Below are positions 43,349-51,553 of a stretch of 64,000 bases of DNA, one piece after another. Source of the stretch: Microbacterium sp. Leaf288 (GTDB lineage Bacteria > Actinomycetota > Actinomycetes > Actinomycetales > Microbacteriaceae). The notes below the pieces were generated by a model. That model was not told the DNA's origin. It saw nothing but the letters and a program-made list of their open reading frames with translations, and ran no database searches. Within the stretch, counting starts at the first letter, position 1; the number at the start of each line of letters is the position of its first letter. The stretch is taken from the NCBI RefSeq assembly GCF_001422925.1, contig NZ_LMNI01000010.1, forward strand, positions 726,778 through 790,777, written 5' to 3'. Position numbers and translations under genes: made by a program.

Positions 43349-44953
43349 TCAGGACTCGGTGATCTCGATCTGGCGGAACAGGTCTGCCTGGATCGCGGTG
43401 CTCACCTCGTCGAGCAGGGCGTCGGGCACCGGCGAGTCGACCGTGAGGACCGACAGCGCCTGGCCGCCGGCCGTCTGGCGCGCGATCTGCATGCCGGCGA
43501 TGTTGATGCCCGCCTCGCCGAACTTCTGGCCGTAGATCGCGACGATGCCGGGTCGATCGGTGTACAGCATGACGACGTGGTTCGTCTCGATCGGCAGCTC
43601 GATCGCGTAGTCGTTGATGCCGACCAGCTTCTCGACCTGCTTCGGGCCGGTGAGCGTGCCCGAGATCGCGAGCTGCGAGCCGTCCGACAGGGCGCCGCGC
43701 AGCGTGATGACGTTGCGGTACTCGGGGCTGTCGTCGTCGACGAGCAGGCGCACCTCGACACCGCGCTGTTCGGCGAGCAGCGGCGCGTTCACGTACGACA
43801 CGGTCTCGCTGACGATGTTCGTGAAGACGCCCTTGAGGGCGGCGAGCTTGAGCACGCTGACGTCGTAGCCCTGCAGCTCGCCGTGCACCTCGACGTCGAG
43901 GCTCGTGAGCGGCGACCGCGCGAGCGCCGAGAAGATCTGACCGAGCTTCTCGACGAGCGGGATGCCGGGGCGCACGTACGGGTCGATGACGCCGCCCGCG
44001 ACGTTCACGGCGTCGGGAACGAGCTCGCCGCCGAGCGCGAGGCGCACGGACTTCGCGACCGAGACGCCCGCCTTCTCCTGTGCCTCTTCCGTGGAGGCGC
44101 CGAGGTGCGGGGTGACGACGACGTTCGGGAGGTCCAGCAGCGCCGCGGCGGTGCCGCCCTCCGCCGGGGGCTCCGACGTGAACACGTCGAGGCCGGCGCC
44201 TGCGATCTCGCCCGCGGTGAGGGCGGCGTGGAGGGCCTCCTCATCGATGAGGCCGCCGCGCGCGACGTTGACGACGTACGCCGTCGGCTTCATGATCTTG
44301 AACTGCTCGGCGCCGATCATGCCCGTGGTCTCGGGGGTCTTCGGCATGTGGATCGTGACGAAGTCGCTCTGCTCGAGCAGCTCGTCGAGCGTGACCAGCT
44401 GCACACCGAGCTGCTGCGCGCGGGCGCTCGTGACGTAGGGGTCGTACGCGATGACGCGCACGTCGAACGCCTGCAGGCGTGCCGTGATGAGGGCGCCGAT
44501 CCGGCCGAGGCCGATGATGCCGACGGTCTTCTCGAAGAGCTCGGTGCCGGTGTACGAGCTGCGCTTCCACGCACCGCCCGCGAGCGACGCGTGCGCGGCG
44601 GGGATGCGGCGCGCGAGGCTGAGGATATGGCCGACGGTGAGCTCGGCCGCCGAGATGATGTTCGAGGTCGGCGCGTTCACGACCATGACGCCGGCGGTGG
44701 TGGCCGTCTTGATGTCGACGTTGTCGAGGCCGACGCCGGCGCGGGCGACGACCTTGAGGACGGGGGCCGCGGCGATCGCCTCGGCGTCGATCTTCGTCGC
44801 CGAGCGGATCAGCACCGCGTTGGCGTCGGCAAGGGCCGAAAGAAGCGCGGGGCGGTCGGTGCCGTCGACGTTGCGCACGTCGAAGTCGGGACCCAGGGCA
44901 TCGATCGTGGCGGGAGAGAGCTCTTCGGCGATCAGGACGACAGGCTTCGGCAC
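43349..44953 (-). CDS. serA: D-3-phosphoglycerate dehydrogenase
   Basis: It commits 3-phosphoglycerate to serine synthesis. It is the 534-residue long form with substrate, NAD, ASB and ACT domains. The NAD motif is VGIIGLGRIGALITARL; GGLIDEEALHAAL and VVTPHLGASTEEAQEKAG (catalytic His) follow. The C-terminal ACT domain (VVMLYTDRPGIVAIYGQKFGEAGINIAGMQIAR) should sense serine. GTG start with AAGGA upstream. Confidence 0.97.
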   Translation of the reverse strand: MPKPVVLIAEELSPATIDALGPDFDVRNVDGTDRPALLSALADANAVLIRSATKIDAEAIAAAPVLKVVARAGVGLDNVDIKTATTAGVMVVNAPTSNIISAAELTVGHILSLARRIPAAHASLAGGAWKRSSYTGTELFEKTVGIIGLGRIGALITARLQAFDVRVIAYDPYVTSARAQQLGVQLVTLDELLEQSDFVTIHMPKTPETTGMIGAEQFKIMKPTAYVVNVARGGLIDEEALHAALTAGEIAGAGLDVFTSEPPAEGGTAAALLDLPNVVVTPHLGASTEEAQEKAGVSVAKSVRLALGGELVPDAVNVAGGVIDPYVRPGIPLVEKLGQIFSALARSPLTSLDVEVHGELQGYDVSVLKLAALKGVFTNIVSETVSYVNAPLLAEQRGVEVRLLVDDDSPEYRNVITLRGALSDGSQLAISGTLTGPKQVEKLVGINDYAIELPIETNHVVMLYTDRPGIVAIYGQKFGEAGINIAGMQIARQTAGGQALSVLTVDSPVPDALLDEVSTAIQADLFRQIEITES

Positions 44954-45092
44954 GGGTGTTCCTTAGTGGGGCGGTGCGCGAACGCGCGGAGCAGAACCGG
45001 ATGCCGCGCCGCACGCCGTCGGGGGGCGAGGCCTGTGCCAGCCTACCGCCCGCAGGGCGAGGCGCCCGACCGTGTGACGACCTGCGACAGGC

Positions 45093-45467
45093 TCAGCCCA
45101 GGAAGGATGCGGAGTTGAGCGTCGTGTACGCGACGACGTTCAGCCAGAACACCGCCACCAGCGCGAGGCCGGTGAGCATCACGAGGAGCAGCTCGTGCGG
45201 TGCCCGTCGGTGTCCGATCGCGAACGCTCCGCCCCACACCAGCAGCGGGAACACTGCGGCGAAGATCCAGATGAACCAGCCGAGGGCGTTGAGTGTGACA
45301 CCCGCGCCACCGAACGTCTGAAGCGTGATCACGAGGTTGCCGATCGCGTTCCAGACGGCGTACGCGTAGAACAGGCCCACGGCGCCCGAGATCGTCGCCA
45401 CGAGCCACGTGGGCGTCTTGCCGCGCTTCGCGGCCGAGGGCGCAGCATCCATCACGTTCTCGCTCAT
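45093..45467 (-). CDS. Small membrane protein of unknown function (3 TM)
   Basis: A 124-residue protein with three hydrophobic helices (WLVATISGAVGLFYAYAVWNAIG, LGWFIWIFAAVFPLLVWGGAFAIG, LLLVMLTGLALVAVFWLNVVAYTTL) and a short Ser/Ala-rich N-terminus. Start ATG 45467 overlaps the upstream gene's stop (ATGA). It is likely a partner of that gene. I do not recognise the family. Confidence 0.75.
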   Translation of the reverse strand: MSENVMDAAPSAAKRGKTPTWLVATISGAVGLFYAYAVWNAIGNLVITLQTFGGAGVTLNALGWFIWIFAAVFPLLVWGGAFAIGHRRAPHELLLVMLTGLALVAVFWLNVVAYTTLNSASFLG

Positions 45468-46009
45468 TGTCCGATCGCCCCGATCATCACGAACGGCCAG
45501 GGCAGCAGCAGCACGACTCCGGCCGCGAGCCACGTGAACCGCAGCCACGCGCGCGAGGTGCGGGTGAGCAGCAGGGTGGTGGCGAACCACAGCAGCGGGG
45601 CCAGGACGGCGAGCCACAGGCTCCCCTGGTACATCACGTCGGTCACGAGGTACTGAGCCCTGCCCTGCAGGCGCAGGCCGCCGATGAGCCAGCCGATCGC
45701 ATAGAGGGCATACACGCCGCCGAGCACACCGAACGCGATCAGCGCGCCGTTGCCCATCGGCTGACGGCCCGGGGTGACGGCCGGCGCCTCGGACGAGCCC
45801 TCGGGCACCGATCCGGCGGCCGGCGCATCCGTGGAGTCCAGCGTCTCGCTACCTTTGCCCACGGCGGTGAAGCCCTTCGGGAGCTCCGCAGTCGTCGACG
45901 CGGGTCGCGTCTCGAGCTCATCTTCCGGCTCTGCGGCCGCACCGTGGTCGAGCGTGGGATCGTCGTCGCCGTCCCAGGTGAGGGCGTCGTCGTCGCGTCC
46001 GGTCGTCAC
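45464..46009 (-). CDS. Membrane protein with acidic N-terminal tail, coupled to the 3-TM protein
   Basis: A 181-residue protein: ~80 residues of acidic, Pro/Ser-rich tail (TGRDDDALTWDGDDDPTLDHGAAAEPEDELE) then about four helices (GALIAFGVLGGVYALYAIGWLIGGL, GSLWLAVLAPLLWFATTLLLTR, LAAGVVLLLPWPFVMIGAIG). GTG 46009 is set by -10 TACGCT (46016-46021) 6 nt upstream. The acidic tail is predicted to face the cytosol. Coupled to the following small membrane protein; function unknown. Confidence 0.72.
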   Translation of the reverse strand: MTTGRDDDALTWDGDDDPTLDHGAAAEPEDELETRPASTTAELPKGFTAVGKGSETLDSTDAPAAGSVPEGSSEAPAVTPGRQPMGNGALIAFGVLGGVYALYAIGWLIGGLRLQGRAQYLVTDVMYQGSLWLAVLAPLLWFATTLLLTRTSRAWLRFTWLAAGVVLLLPWPFVMIGAIGQ

Positions 46010-46084
46010 GTTCTCAGCGTAGTGCCGCGGCCCGGCAAGCCCGGATGCCACCCGCGCTGGTCGCGGCACCCGGGCCCGCGTCGC

Positions 46085-46939
46085 TCATTCGAAGAGCCGA
46101 AGCATCAGCGTGTGCCAGGTGTCCGGGCCCACGATGCCGTCGACGGGCGGCGCGAACAGCTGCTGGAACTCACGGACCGCGGCGTCGGTGGCCGGACCGA
46201 AGTCGCCGTCGACGGCGAGGCCGGCGAGGAGCGTCTGCACGGCGCGCACGGCCTCGCCCTTCGCCCCGCCCGGGCCGTCACCCTGCTTCACGGTGATGAT
46301 GAGGCTCGGCCAGTCCAGCTGCCCGAGCGTGGTCGAGATCTCGACGGCGCGCAGCGTCTGCTGGAAGGTCTTGACGGCCTGACCGCTCTGCGGTCCGAAT
46401 GCACCGTCGGCCGCGATGGTCGCGCCATGCGCACGCAGCAGGTGCTGCGCGGCGAGGACGCGCCAGTTCGTGGCCTGCGACGACCCCTGCTTGACGAGCG
46501 CCCACGGGCGGTCGCCCGGCATGAACGTGCTGAAGAACGACCAGGTCTCGCGACCGGCGACGCCGTCGAGGGTGAGGCCCCACGACTCCTGGAAGAACTC
46601 GACCCGCTCCTTGGTGATCGGGCCGAAGTCCCCGTCCACGACGAGCGGGTCCTCCCCCGGCGATCGCGCGAGCCCGAACTGCTGCACGGCGCGGACGGCG
46701 TCGCCGGTCGACCCCTGGTGCACCGCGATGACGAGCTTGGGCCAGGTCACGGGTCCGACGATGCCGTCGGCGGGCACGCCCTGCGCGGTCTGGACGGCGG
46801 AGACCGCGGCCGCGGTCGCGGGCCCGTAGTCGCCGTCGACGACGACGGCATGCCCGTGCGCTCTCAGCAGGTACTGGATGCCGGGGACGATCGCCGCTGA
46901 CGATCCCGGCCCGACGGTGCTCCATGGTTCGACGTTCAT
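46085..46939 (-). CDS. Protein with four peptidoglycan-binding repeats
   Basis: A 284-residue protein composed almost entirely of four PG_binding_1-like units. These are around [89 protein letters not shown] and [34 protein letters not shown]. No signal peptide, membrane helix or catalytic domain is visible, and RBS GAGGAG precedes ATG 46939. It might leave the cell by a non-Sec route, bind wall fragments inside, or need a better start. Confidence 0.85.
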   Translation of the reverse strand: MNVEPWSTVGPGSSAAIVPGIQYLLRAHGHAVVVDGDYGPATAAAVSAVQTAQGVPADGIVGPVTWPKLVIAVHQGSTGDAVRAVQQFGLARSPGEDPLVVDGDFGPITKERVEFFQESWGLTLDGVAGRETWSFFSTFMPGDRPWALVKQGSSQATNWRVLAAQHLLRAHGATIAADGAFGPQSGQAVKTFQQTLRAVEISTTLGQLDWPSLIITVKQGDGPGGAKGEAVRAVQTLLAGLAVDGDFGPATDAAVREFQQLFAPPVDGIVGPDTWHTLMLRLFE

Positions 46940-47020
46940 GACGGCTCCTCTGATCTGGGGGTGGACTGGGGGCGTGCCGCCCCTCATGCTTCCGAGGCGT
47001 CACCGGCGCGCCGTGATACC

Positions 47021-50000
47021 TCAGTCCCGCACGGTGGAGACGGCATCCGTCTCCACCGCCTTCGCGTACTGCAGCGCCAGCGGCACCGCGAACGCGTCGT
47101 CCTCCTCGGTGTAGCGGTGCTGCAGTCCCTGCGCAAGGATGCGCCAGGGACGTTCGTTGGACGCGGTCGCGGCGTCGCCGTCGTCGGGGAGGAACTGCGT
47201 GTAGTCGTACGGATGACTCGCCGTGGCGCCGAGCGGCACCGAGAACGTGTCGACCGCGAGCATTCCCGCGGCGAGATCGACCTGGAGCAGTCGCTGGAAG
47301 CCCGTCGCCCGTTCCCCCGTCGGCGTGCGGAACTCCTGATAGTCGGCGAGCGCCTCGAGCACGGTGTGCCCGGGGATCCCCCCGGCGTTCTCGGTGATGA
47401 TCGCGCCGAGCCCGTGGAAGTGCCCCGACAGCACGAGAACGACGTTGCGGTTCGGCGCGACGACCCGCTCCCACAGCAGATCGCCGTGCGAGACCCATCG
47501 CGAGGTCGTCGAGCGCTCCGCCTCGTCGGTGGCCGTCGCCGGCATGAGGTGCTCGTGCGTCGAGATGACGACGTTCGCATCGCGGTGGGCGGCGACGACG
47601 TCCTGTGCCCAGGCGACCTCGCGCTCGCCGTACGCGTACGGCAGCGAGATCATCACGAACCGCGCGCCGCCCGCCGCGAACGACGACCAGTTCGCGCTGT
47701 TGTCGTCCGCGGTGAGCGAACCGCCGAACCACGGCCGGTCCCGATATCGCTCCGGCCCGAAGTACTCGTTGAAGAGGTCGTTGCTCACGCCGCGCTTGTT
47801 GTCGTGGTTGCCCGGAAGCACGCTGTTCGCGATTCCGTTCGCATCCAGCACGCCTTGCAGCCGCGACGCCACCTCGTACTCGCGGCGGGCACGCTCCTCC
47901 GTCTGGCCCGGATCGACCCAGTTCTGGATGAGATCGCCCGTGTGGGTGACGAAAGCGAGCTTTCGCGCGTCGGCATTCTCCGCCAGCCACGCCACCTCTC
48001 CCGCGTACACCTCGGGGTACGCCTCCGAGTAGTACTGCGTGTCGGTGATGTGCCCGAGAGCCAGGTCGTAGTCCGCGGGGTCGGCGAGCCCGTCCGCGTC
48101 GGCCGCCGCCGACTCCGCTCTCGGCACCACCTGCACCAGCAGGTCGACCGCGCCGCCGACGACCTCTTCGCCGCGCACGACTCCGTCGAGTCGCACCGAT
48201 GCGGTGGCTGCGGCATCCGCTGCCGCCAGGGCGCCTGCGGCTTCGTCGAGAGCGCGCCATCCCGCCCGGCCCGTGGTGCCGGCGCCCGGAGCCCAGACCG
48301 ACAGCCGCACTTCGGCCCGCCCGACGGTGCGGCCCTGCCACGAGATGGTGCCACCGCCGTCGGGCACCCGCACGCGCATCCGCACGTAAGGCAGGTCGTA
48401 CCCGTCGTCGCGCGCCGTCAGTCCTGCGGCTGAGACCTCGTGCTCGCCCGGTGCCGTCCTGCTGGTGAGCGGCGAGGGCCAGGAGCCGGCGTGGGCGGCC
48501 AGCACCTCCAGCGGCGTGCCGTCGCCGGCCTGCGGGGCGACCGCGACGGCCGCGGCCCGGCCGACAGCCGCATCGACGGCTTCCGATCGGGCGTCGTCGA
48601 GCGCGCGTCGGATCACATCGTCGGCAGACGATGCACGGCGCACGGCGAGGACGCCCGGGGTCGCCGGGGCGGGGAAGAAGTCGCTCGCGTCATCGCCGGT
48701 GAACGCGGCGCGCTGCAGTGTCTCGCCGCGCACCCGATCCACGGCGAAGGTCGACAGTGCGAGTCCCTTCGTGCAGGGGCTCGGGACGTCCACGCTGCTG
48801 TCCATCTCGTTGCGGTGGAAGACGCCGACGCTGTCGACACGGCGCCCTTCGGCGTCCTGCACCCACACCCCCGCGCCCGCAAGCTCGAGCGGGTCGGCGT
48901 ACGCCGCGCCGGCCACGCCGGCCGCCGGTGTTCCTTCAAGGGCGGCTGTCCACGTGTCGTCGGGGCCCAGCACCGTGCCCGGAGCCACGACGGCGAGGTC
49001 GTCCAACCTGCGGAAGCCGTCGGCACCGCACGCGACCAGCGTCCAGCCCGAGATGTCGACCTCGCGTGCTCCGAAGTTCGCGAGCTCGACGAAGTTGCGC
49101 CGAGGCATCCCGTCGATCTCGGGGTCGGTCGCGATCTCGCTCACCGCCAACCCCGGCCGATCGTCGTACGCGAACGCCGTCGCGATCGAGGAGGCCGCCG
49201 AGCGCGACCGCTCCGCGTTCGGGGCCCCCGGCGTGCGACTTGCGATCGCGAAGCCGCCATCGGCCTGCCGCTGCCAGCTCTCCCCGGTGCGGTAGTCCAG
49301 CGTCGAGGTCAGCTTGTCGCGGCCGGTCTGGCAGGCGGTGTCCTCGCGGGAAGACACTCCGACTCCGTCGACCCGGCGTCCGTCGGCGTCGACGAGGAGC
49401 ACACCGTGCACGGGGTCGGCCAGCGACGTCTCGACGCGGACGTCAGCGTCTTCCGCGAATCCGGGACCGCCGATCACCAGACGCTCCCCCGGTCGAAGCG
49501 TCGCGCTCGCGTCGAACACGTGCTGGAGCGCCTCGCTCGGGGCGGCCCCGGTGGCGGTGCAGCGGTAGAGCCGCCAGCCGTCGAGGTCCACGACCACCGG
49601 GCCGGCGTTCTCGAGCTCGACGAAGTCGTCGCTGCGCCCGGCCGGGCCTGCCGCGGCGATCTCCGACACCCGCACCGGCTCGTCGCCGGCGACCGCAAGC
49701 ACGTTCGACCCACCCGGGGTCGCGATCGCGCGCACCCAGCGCCCGTCGGCGGACGCCCCGGCGCGCTGCCAGCTCTCGCCGAGCGCCGCCGCAGTGGTCA
49801 CCGGCAGCTCGACACCCCCGCATTCCGACGTCGTCGGCGCAGGATCGTCCGAGTACACGGCGAGAGCGTCGACGGTCTCGCCCGACGGGGCGATGACGAT
49901 GAGCCCGTATCCGCGCTCAGAGAGTCGGGTCGTCGGGAACGCCCGCCGCTCCCCCGCCGCGAGGACGACTGCGCCCAGGTCGGCCTCGGGATCCGACGGG

Positions 50001-50266
50001 CGGGCCCGCAGACCCTCGTCGTCGCAGCGGAAGACCGCGTACCCCGTGAGATCGACCGGGCGATCACCGGGATTCGCGAGTTCGAAGAAGCCGGAAGCCG
50101 AGCCCCGAACTCCTGCCGGCGCGACCTCGACGAGCGACACCGTGCCCGTCGACGTGACGATTCGGGGCGATTCCGCCGCACCGGCAGGACCGCCGACCGA
50201 GGCCGCAATCCCGATGAGGAGGATGGAGGCCGCAAGGAATGTGGTCACACGTTTCGTGGCGCGCAC
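47021..50266 (-). CDS. Secreted lamin-tail-domain / calcineurin-like phosphoesterase protein
   Basis: A 1,081-residue exported protein. Sec signal peptide MRATKRVTTFLAASILLIGIAASVGGPAGA. Three lamin-tail (LTD) domains follow, each with an FVELENAG/FFELANPG-type strand pair, WRLYRC/WTLVAC and a VDSVGV-type end. An Ala-rich linker leads to a C-terminal metallophosphoesterase: GHITDTQYYS, THTGDLIQNW, PGNHDNKRG, ISTHEHLM and SGHFHGLG. The first motif has D-T-Q in place of D-x-H, known in one MPE subfamily. It probably cleaves phosphoesters outside the cell, for example nucleotides or nucleic acids. GTG start 50266. Confidence 0.88.
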   Translation of the reverse strand: MRATKRVTTFLAASILLIGIAASVGGPAGAAESPRIVTSTGTVSLVEVAPAGVRGSASGFFELANPGDRPVDLTGYAVFRCDDEGLRARPSDPEADLGAVVLAAGERRAFPTTRLSERGYGLIVIAPSGETVDALAVYSDDPAPTTSECGGVELPVTTAAALGESWQRAGASADGRWVRAIATPGGSNVLAVAGDEPVRVSEIAAAGPAGRSDDFVELENAGPVVVDLDGWRLYRCTATGAAPSEALQHVFDASATLRPGERLVIGGPGFAEDADVRVETSLADPVHGVLLVDADGRRVDGVGVSSREDTACQTGRDKLTSTLDYRTGESWQRQADGGFAIASRTPGAPNAERSRSAASSIATAFAYDDRPGLAVSEIATDPEIDGMPRRNFVELANFGAREVDISGWTLVACGADGFRRLDDLAVVAPGTVLGPDDTWTAALEGTPAAGVAGAAYADPLELAGAGVWVQDAEGRRVDSVGVFHRNEMDSSVDVPSPCTKGLALSTFAVDRVRGETLQRAAFTGDDASDFFPAPATPGVLAVRRASSADDVIRRALDDARSEAVDAAVGRAAAVAVAPQAGDGTPLEVLAAHAGSWPSPLTSRTAPGEHEVSAAGLTARDDGYDLPYVRMRVRVPDGGGTISWQGRTVGRAEVRLSVWAPGAGTTGRAGWRALDEAAGALAAADAAATASVRLDGVVRGEEVVGGAVDLLVQVVPRAESAAADADGLADPADYDLALGHITDTQYYSEAYPEVYAGEVAWLAENADARKLAFVTHTGDLIQNWVDPGQTEERARREYEVASRLQGVLDANGIANSVLPGNHDNKRGVSNDLFNEYFGPERYRDRPWFGGSLTADDNSANWSSFAAGGARFVMISLPYAYGEREVAWAQDVVAAHRDANVVISTHEHLMPATATDEAERSTTSRWVSHGDLLWERVVAPNRNVVLVLSGHFHGLGAIITENAGGIPGHTVLEALADYQEFRTPTGERATGFQRLLQVDLAAGMLAVDTFSVPLGATASHPYDYTQFLPDDGDAATASNERPWRILAQGLQHRYTEEDDAFAVPLALQYAKAVETDAVSTVRD

Positions 50267-50345
50267 GCCATGACGGTGACCCGGCGAGGTGAACCGGCAC
50301 GGGCCTGGCGGCGATCATCCGGTGTACGGCTGCGGGACGCTTGCC

Positions 50346-51065
50346 TCAGCCGGCGGCGGCGGCGACGGCCGCCGCCACGACTGCGGCGTCGGTGACGTCG
50401 TGGCCCGGCGACCCGCCGCCCGGGCCGGACGGCGCATCGTGGCCCGCGCGCGCTCGCGCCGACAGGTGCACCGCGTCGACCCCGGCCGCGAACAGTGCCG
50501 GGATGTCGGCCGGCTGCACGCCGCCGCCCGCCATCACCTCGACAGCTCCCGAGCGTTCCGCGAACACCGCCAGCATGGCGAGGCCGTCGATGGAGCGCGG
50601 CGCACCGCCCGAGGTCAGCACACGGTCGACCCCCTCGGCCACCAGCGCGTTGAAGACGGCCGACGGATCGGCCGCGGCGTCGACGGCCCGGTGGAACACG
50701 AGCGTCGCGGGGCCCGCAGCATCCCGCCATCGGCGCAGCGTCTCGACGTCGAGGCCGCCCGCCGAGGTCAGCGCGCCCACGACCACACCGCCCGCGCCGC
50801 GATCCACGCACGCGCGGATGTCGGCCGCCACGAGCGCGACCTCGTCGGGGTCGTAGACGAACCCGCCTCCGCGAGGACGCACGAGCACGTTCACGGTCGC
50901 GGGGTCGACGGCCGCGAGCACGGCCTCGAGGGTCGCGAGCGACGGTGTCAACCCGCCCACGTCGAGGGCCTGGCACAGCTCGAGACGGGTGGCCCCGGCC
51001 GCGATCGCGGAGCGGGCCCCTGCGGGGTCTTGGACGGCGATCTCGACAGGGCGCGGTGCGGACAT
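50346..51065 (-). CDS. cutC: CutC family protein (copy 1)
   Basis: A 239-residue TIM-barrel CutC. VEIAVQDPAGARSAIAAGATRLELCQALDVGGLTPS, VNVLVRPRGGGFVYDPDE, GVVVGAL and RVLTSGGAP are family signatures. CutC was named for copper tolerance but the evidence is weak; in many bacteria it sits among glycan-degradation genes. It is a close paralogue of the gene at 57813-58532. ATG 51065 lies 6 nt after -10 TAGGCT (51072-51077), so it is leaderless. Confidence 0.9.
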   Translation of the reverse strand: MSAPRPVEIAVQDPAGARSAIAAGATRLELCQALDVGGLTPSLATLEAVLAAVDPATVNVLVRPRGGGFVYDPDEVALVAADIRACVDRGAGGVVVGALTSAGGLDVETLRRWRDAAGPATLVFHRAVDAAADPSAVFNALVAEGVDRVLTSGGAPRSIDGLAMLAVFAERSGAVEVMAGGGVQPADIPALFAAGVDAVHLSARARAGHDAPSGPGGGSPGHDVTDAAVVAAAVAAAAG

Positions 51066-51108
51066 GCCGCGAGCCTAGTCCGACGGTGAGCCCGGCCGCA
51101 GACATGGT

Positions 51109-51140
51109 GAGACCCGCCGCGCTCCCGGGCGGCGGGTCTC
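51109..51140 (-). terminator. Terminator-like hairpin
   Basis: A perfect 12-bp stem GAGACCCGCCGC / GCGGCGGGTCTC (51109-51120, 51129-51140), just past the stop of the small gene at 51148. It precedes the cutC promoter. Confidence 0.6.
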
Positions 51141-51147
51141 GACGGAT

Positions 51148-51354
51148 TCAAGAGAATCGCAGCTGCCGCGGCCTCGTGAAGAGGTGACGGAACCACACGC
51201 CGATGCCTGCGACGACGTGCGACGCCGGGCTCTCGGGCGTGATCGTCGCGCCGCGGTCGGCGATGCTGCGGAGAATCTCGTTCTCGCGATCCAGGGCGGC
51301 CGCCCGCTCGCGATCGAGCCGGTCGGCCGTGTAGGTCAGGGTGTTCCCGTCCAT
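51148..51354 (-). CDS. Small hypothetical protein divergent from the SARP-nSTAND gene
   Basis: A 68-residue protein. It has a charged N-terminal half (LDRERAAALDRENEILRSIADRG, helix-forming), a short hydrophobic stretch VVAGIGVWFRHLF and a basic end. ATG 51354 is chosen because AAAGGAA lies 4 nt upstream. It shares the 200-bp regulatory gap with the 1,411-residue regulator, so it could be its target. No family recognised. Confidence 0.6.
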   Translation of the reverse strand: MDGNTLTYTADRLDRERAAALDRENEILRSIADRGATITPESPASHVVAGIGVWFRHLFTRPRQLRFS

Positions 51355-51553
51355 GGCCGTTCCTTTCATGATGCTCGCCCGGGTTGGCGAGGGTTGTGTG
51401 GTGTGAGTCGCGGTCGCGGTGCGGTGATACGCCGGGCCGTGAACACAGCGTCGCGGCATCCGGTATCGGGATCGGGCGCGTCCGGTACTGGTCCGGTACT
51501 GATCAGGGGCGGATGCCGTTGACGCTCGTATCGGCGGAGATCACACTGCAAAG
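51355..51553. promoter_or_regulatory. SARP-type repeat array and leaderless promoter
   Basis: CCGGTA occurs at 51460-51465, 51482-51487 and 51493-51498, spaced 22 and 11 bp, with the last two inside the longer direct repeat TCCGGTACTG. A -35 TTGACG (51519-51524), 17-bp spacer and -10 CACACT (51542-51547) end exactly 6 nt before the ATG at 51554. SARP regulators bind heptamer repeats with this helical spacing. Confidence 0.6.
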
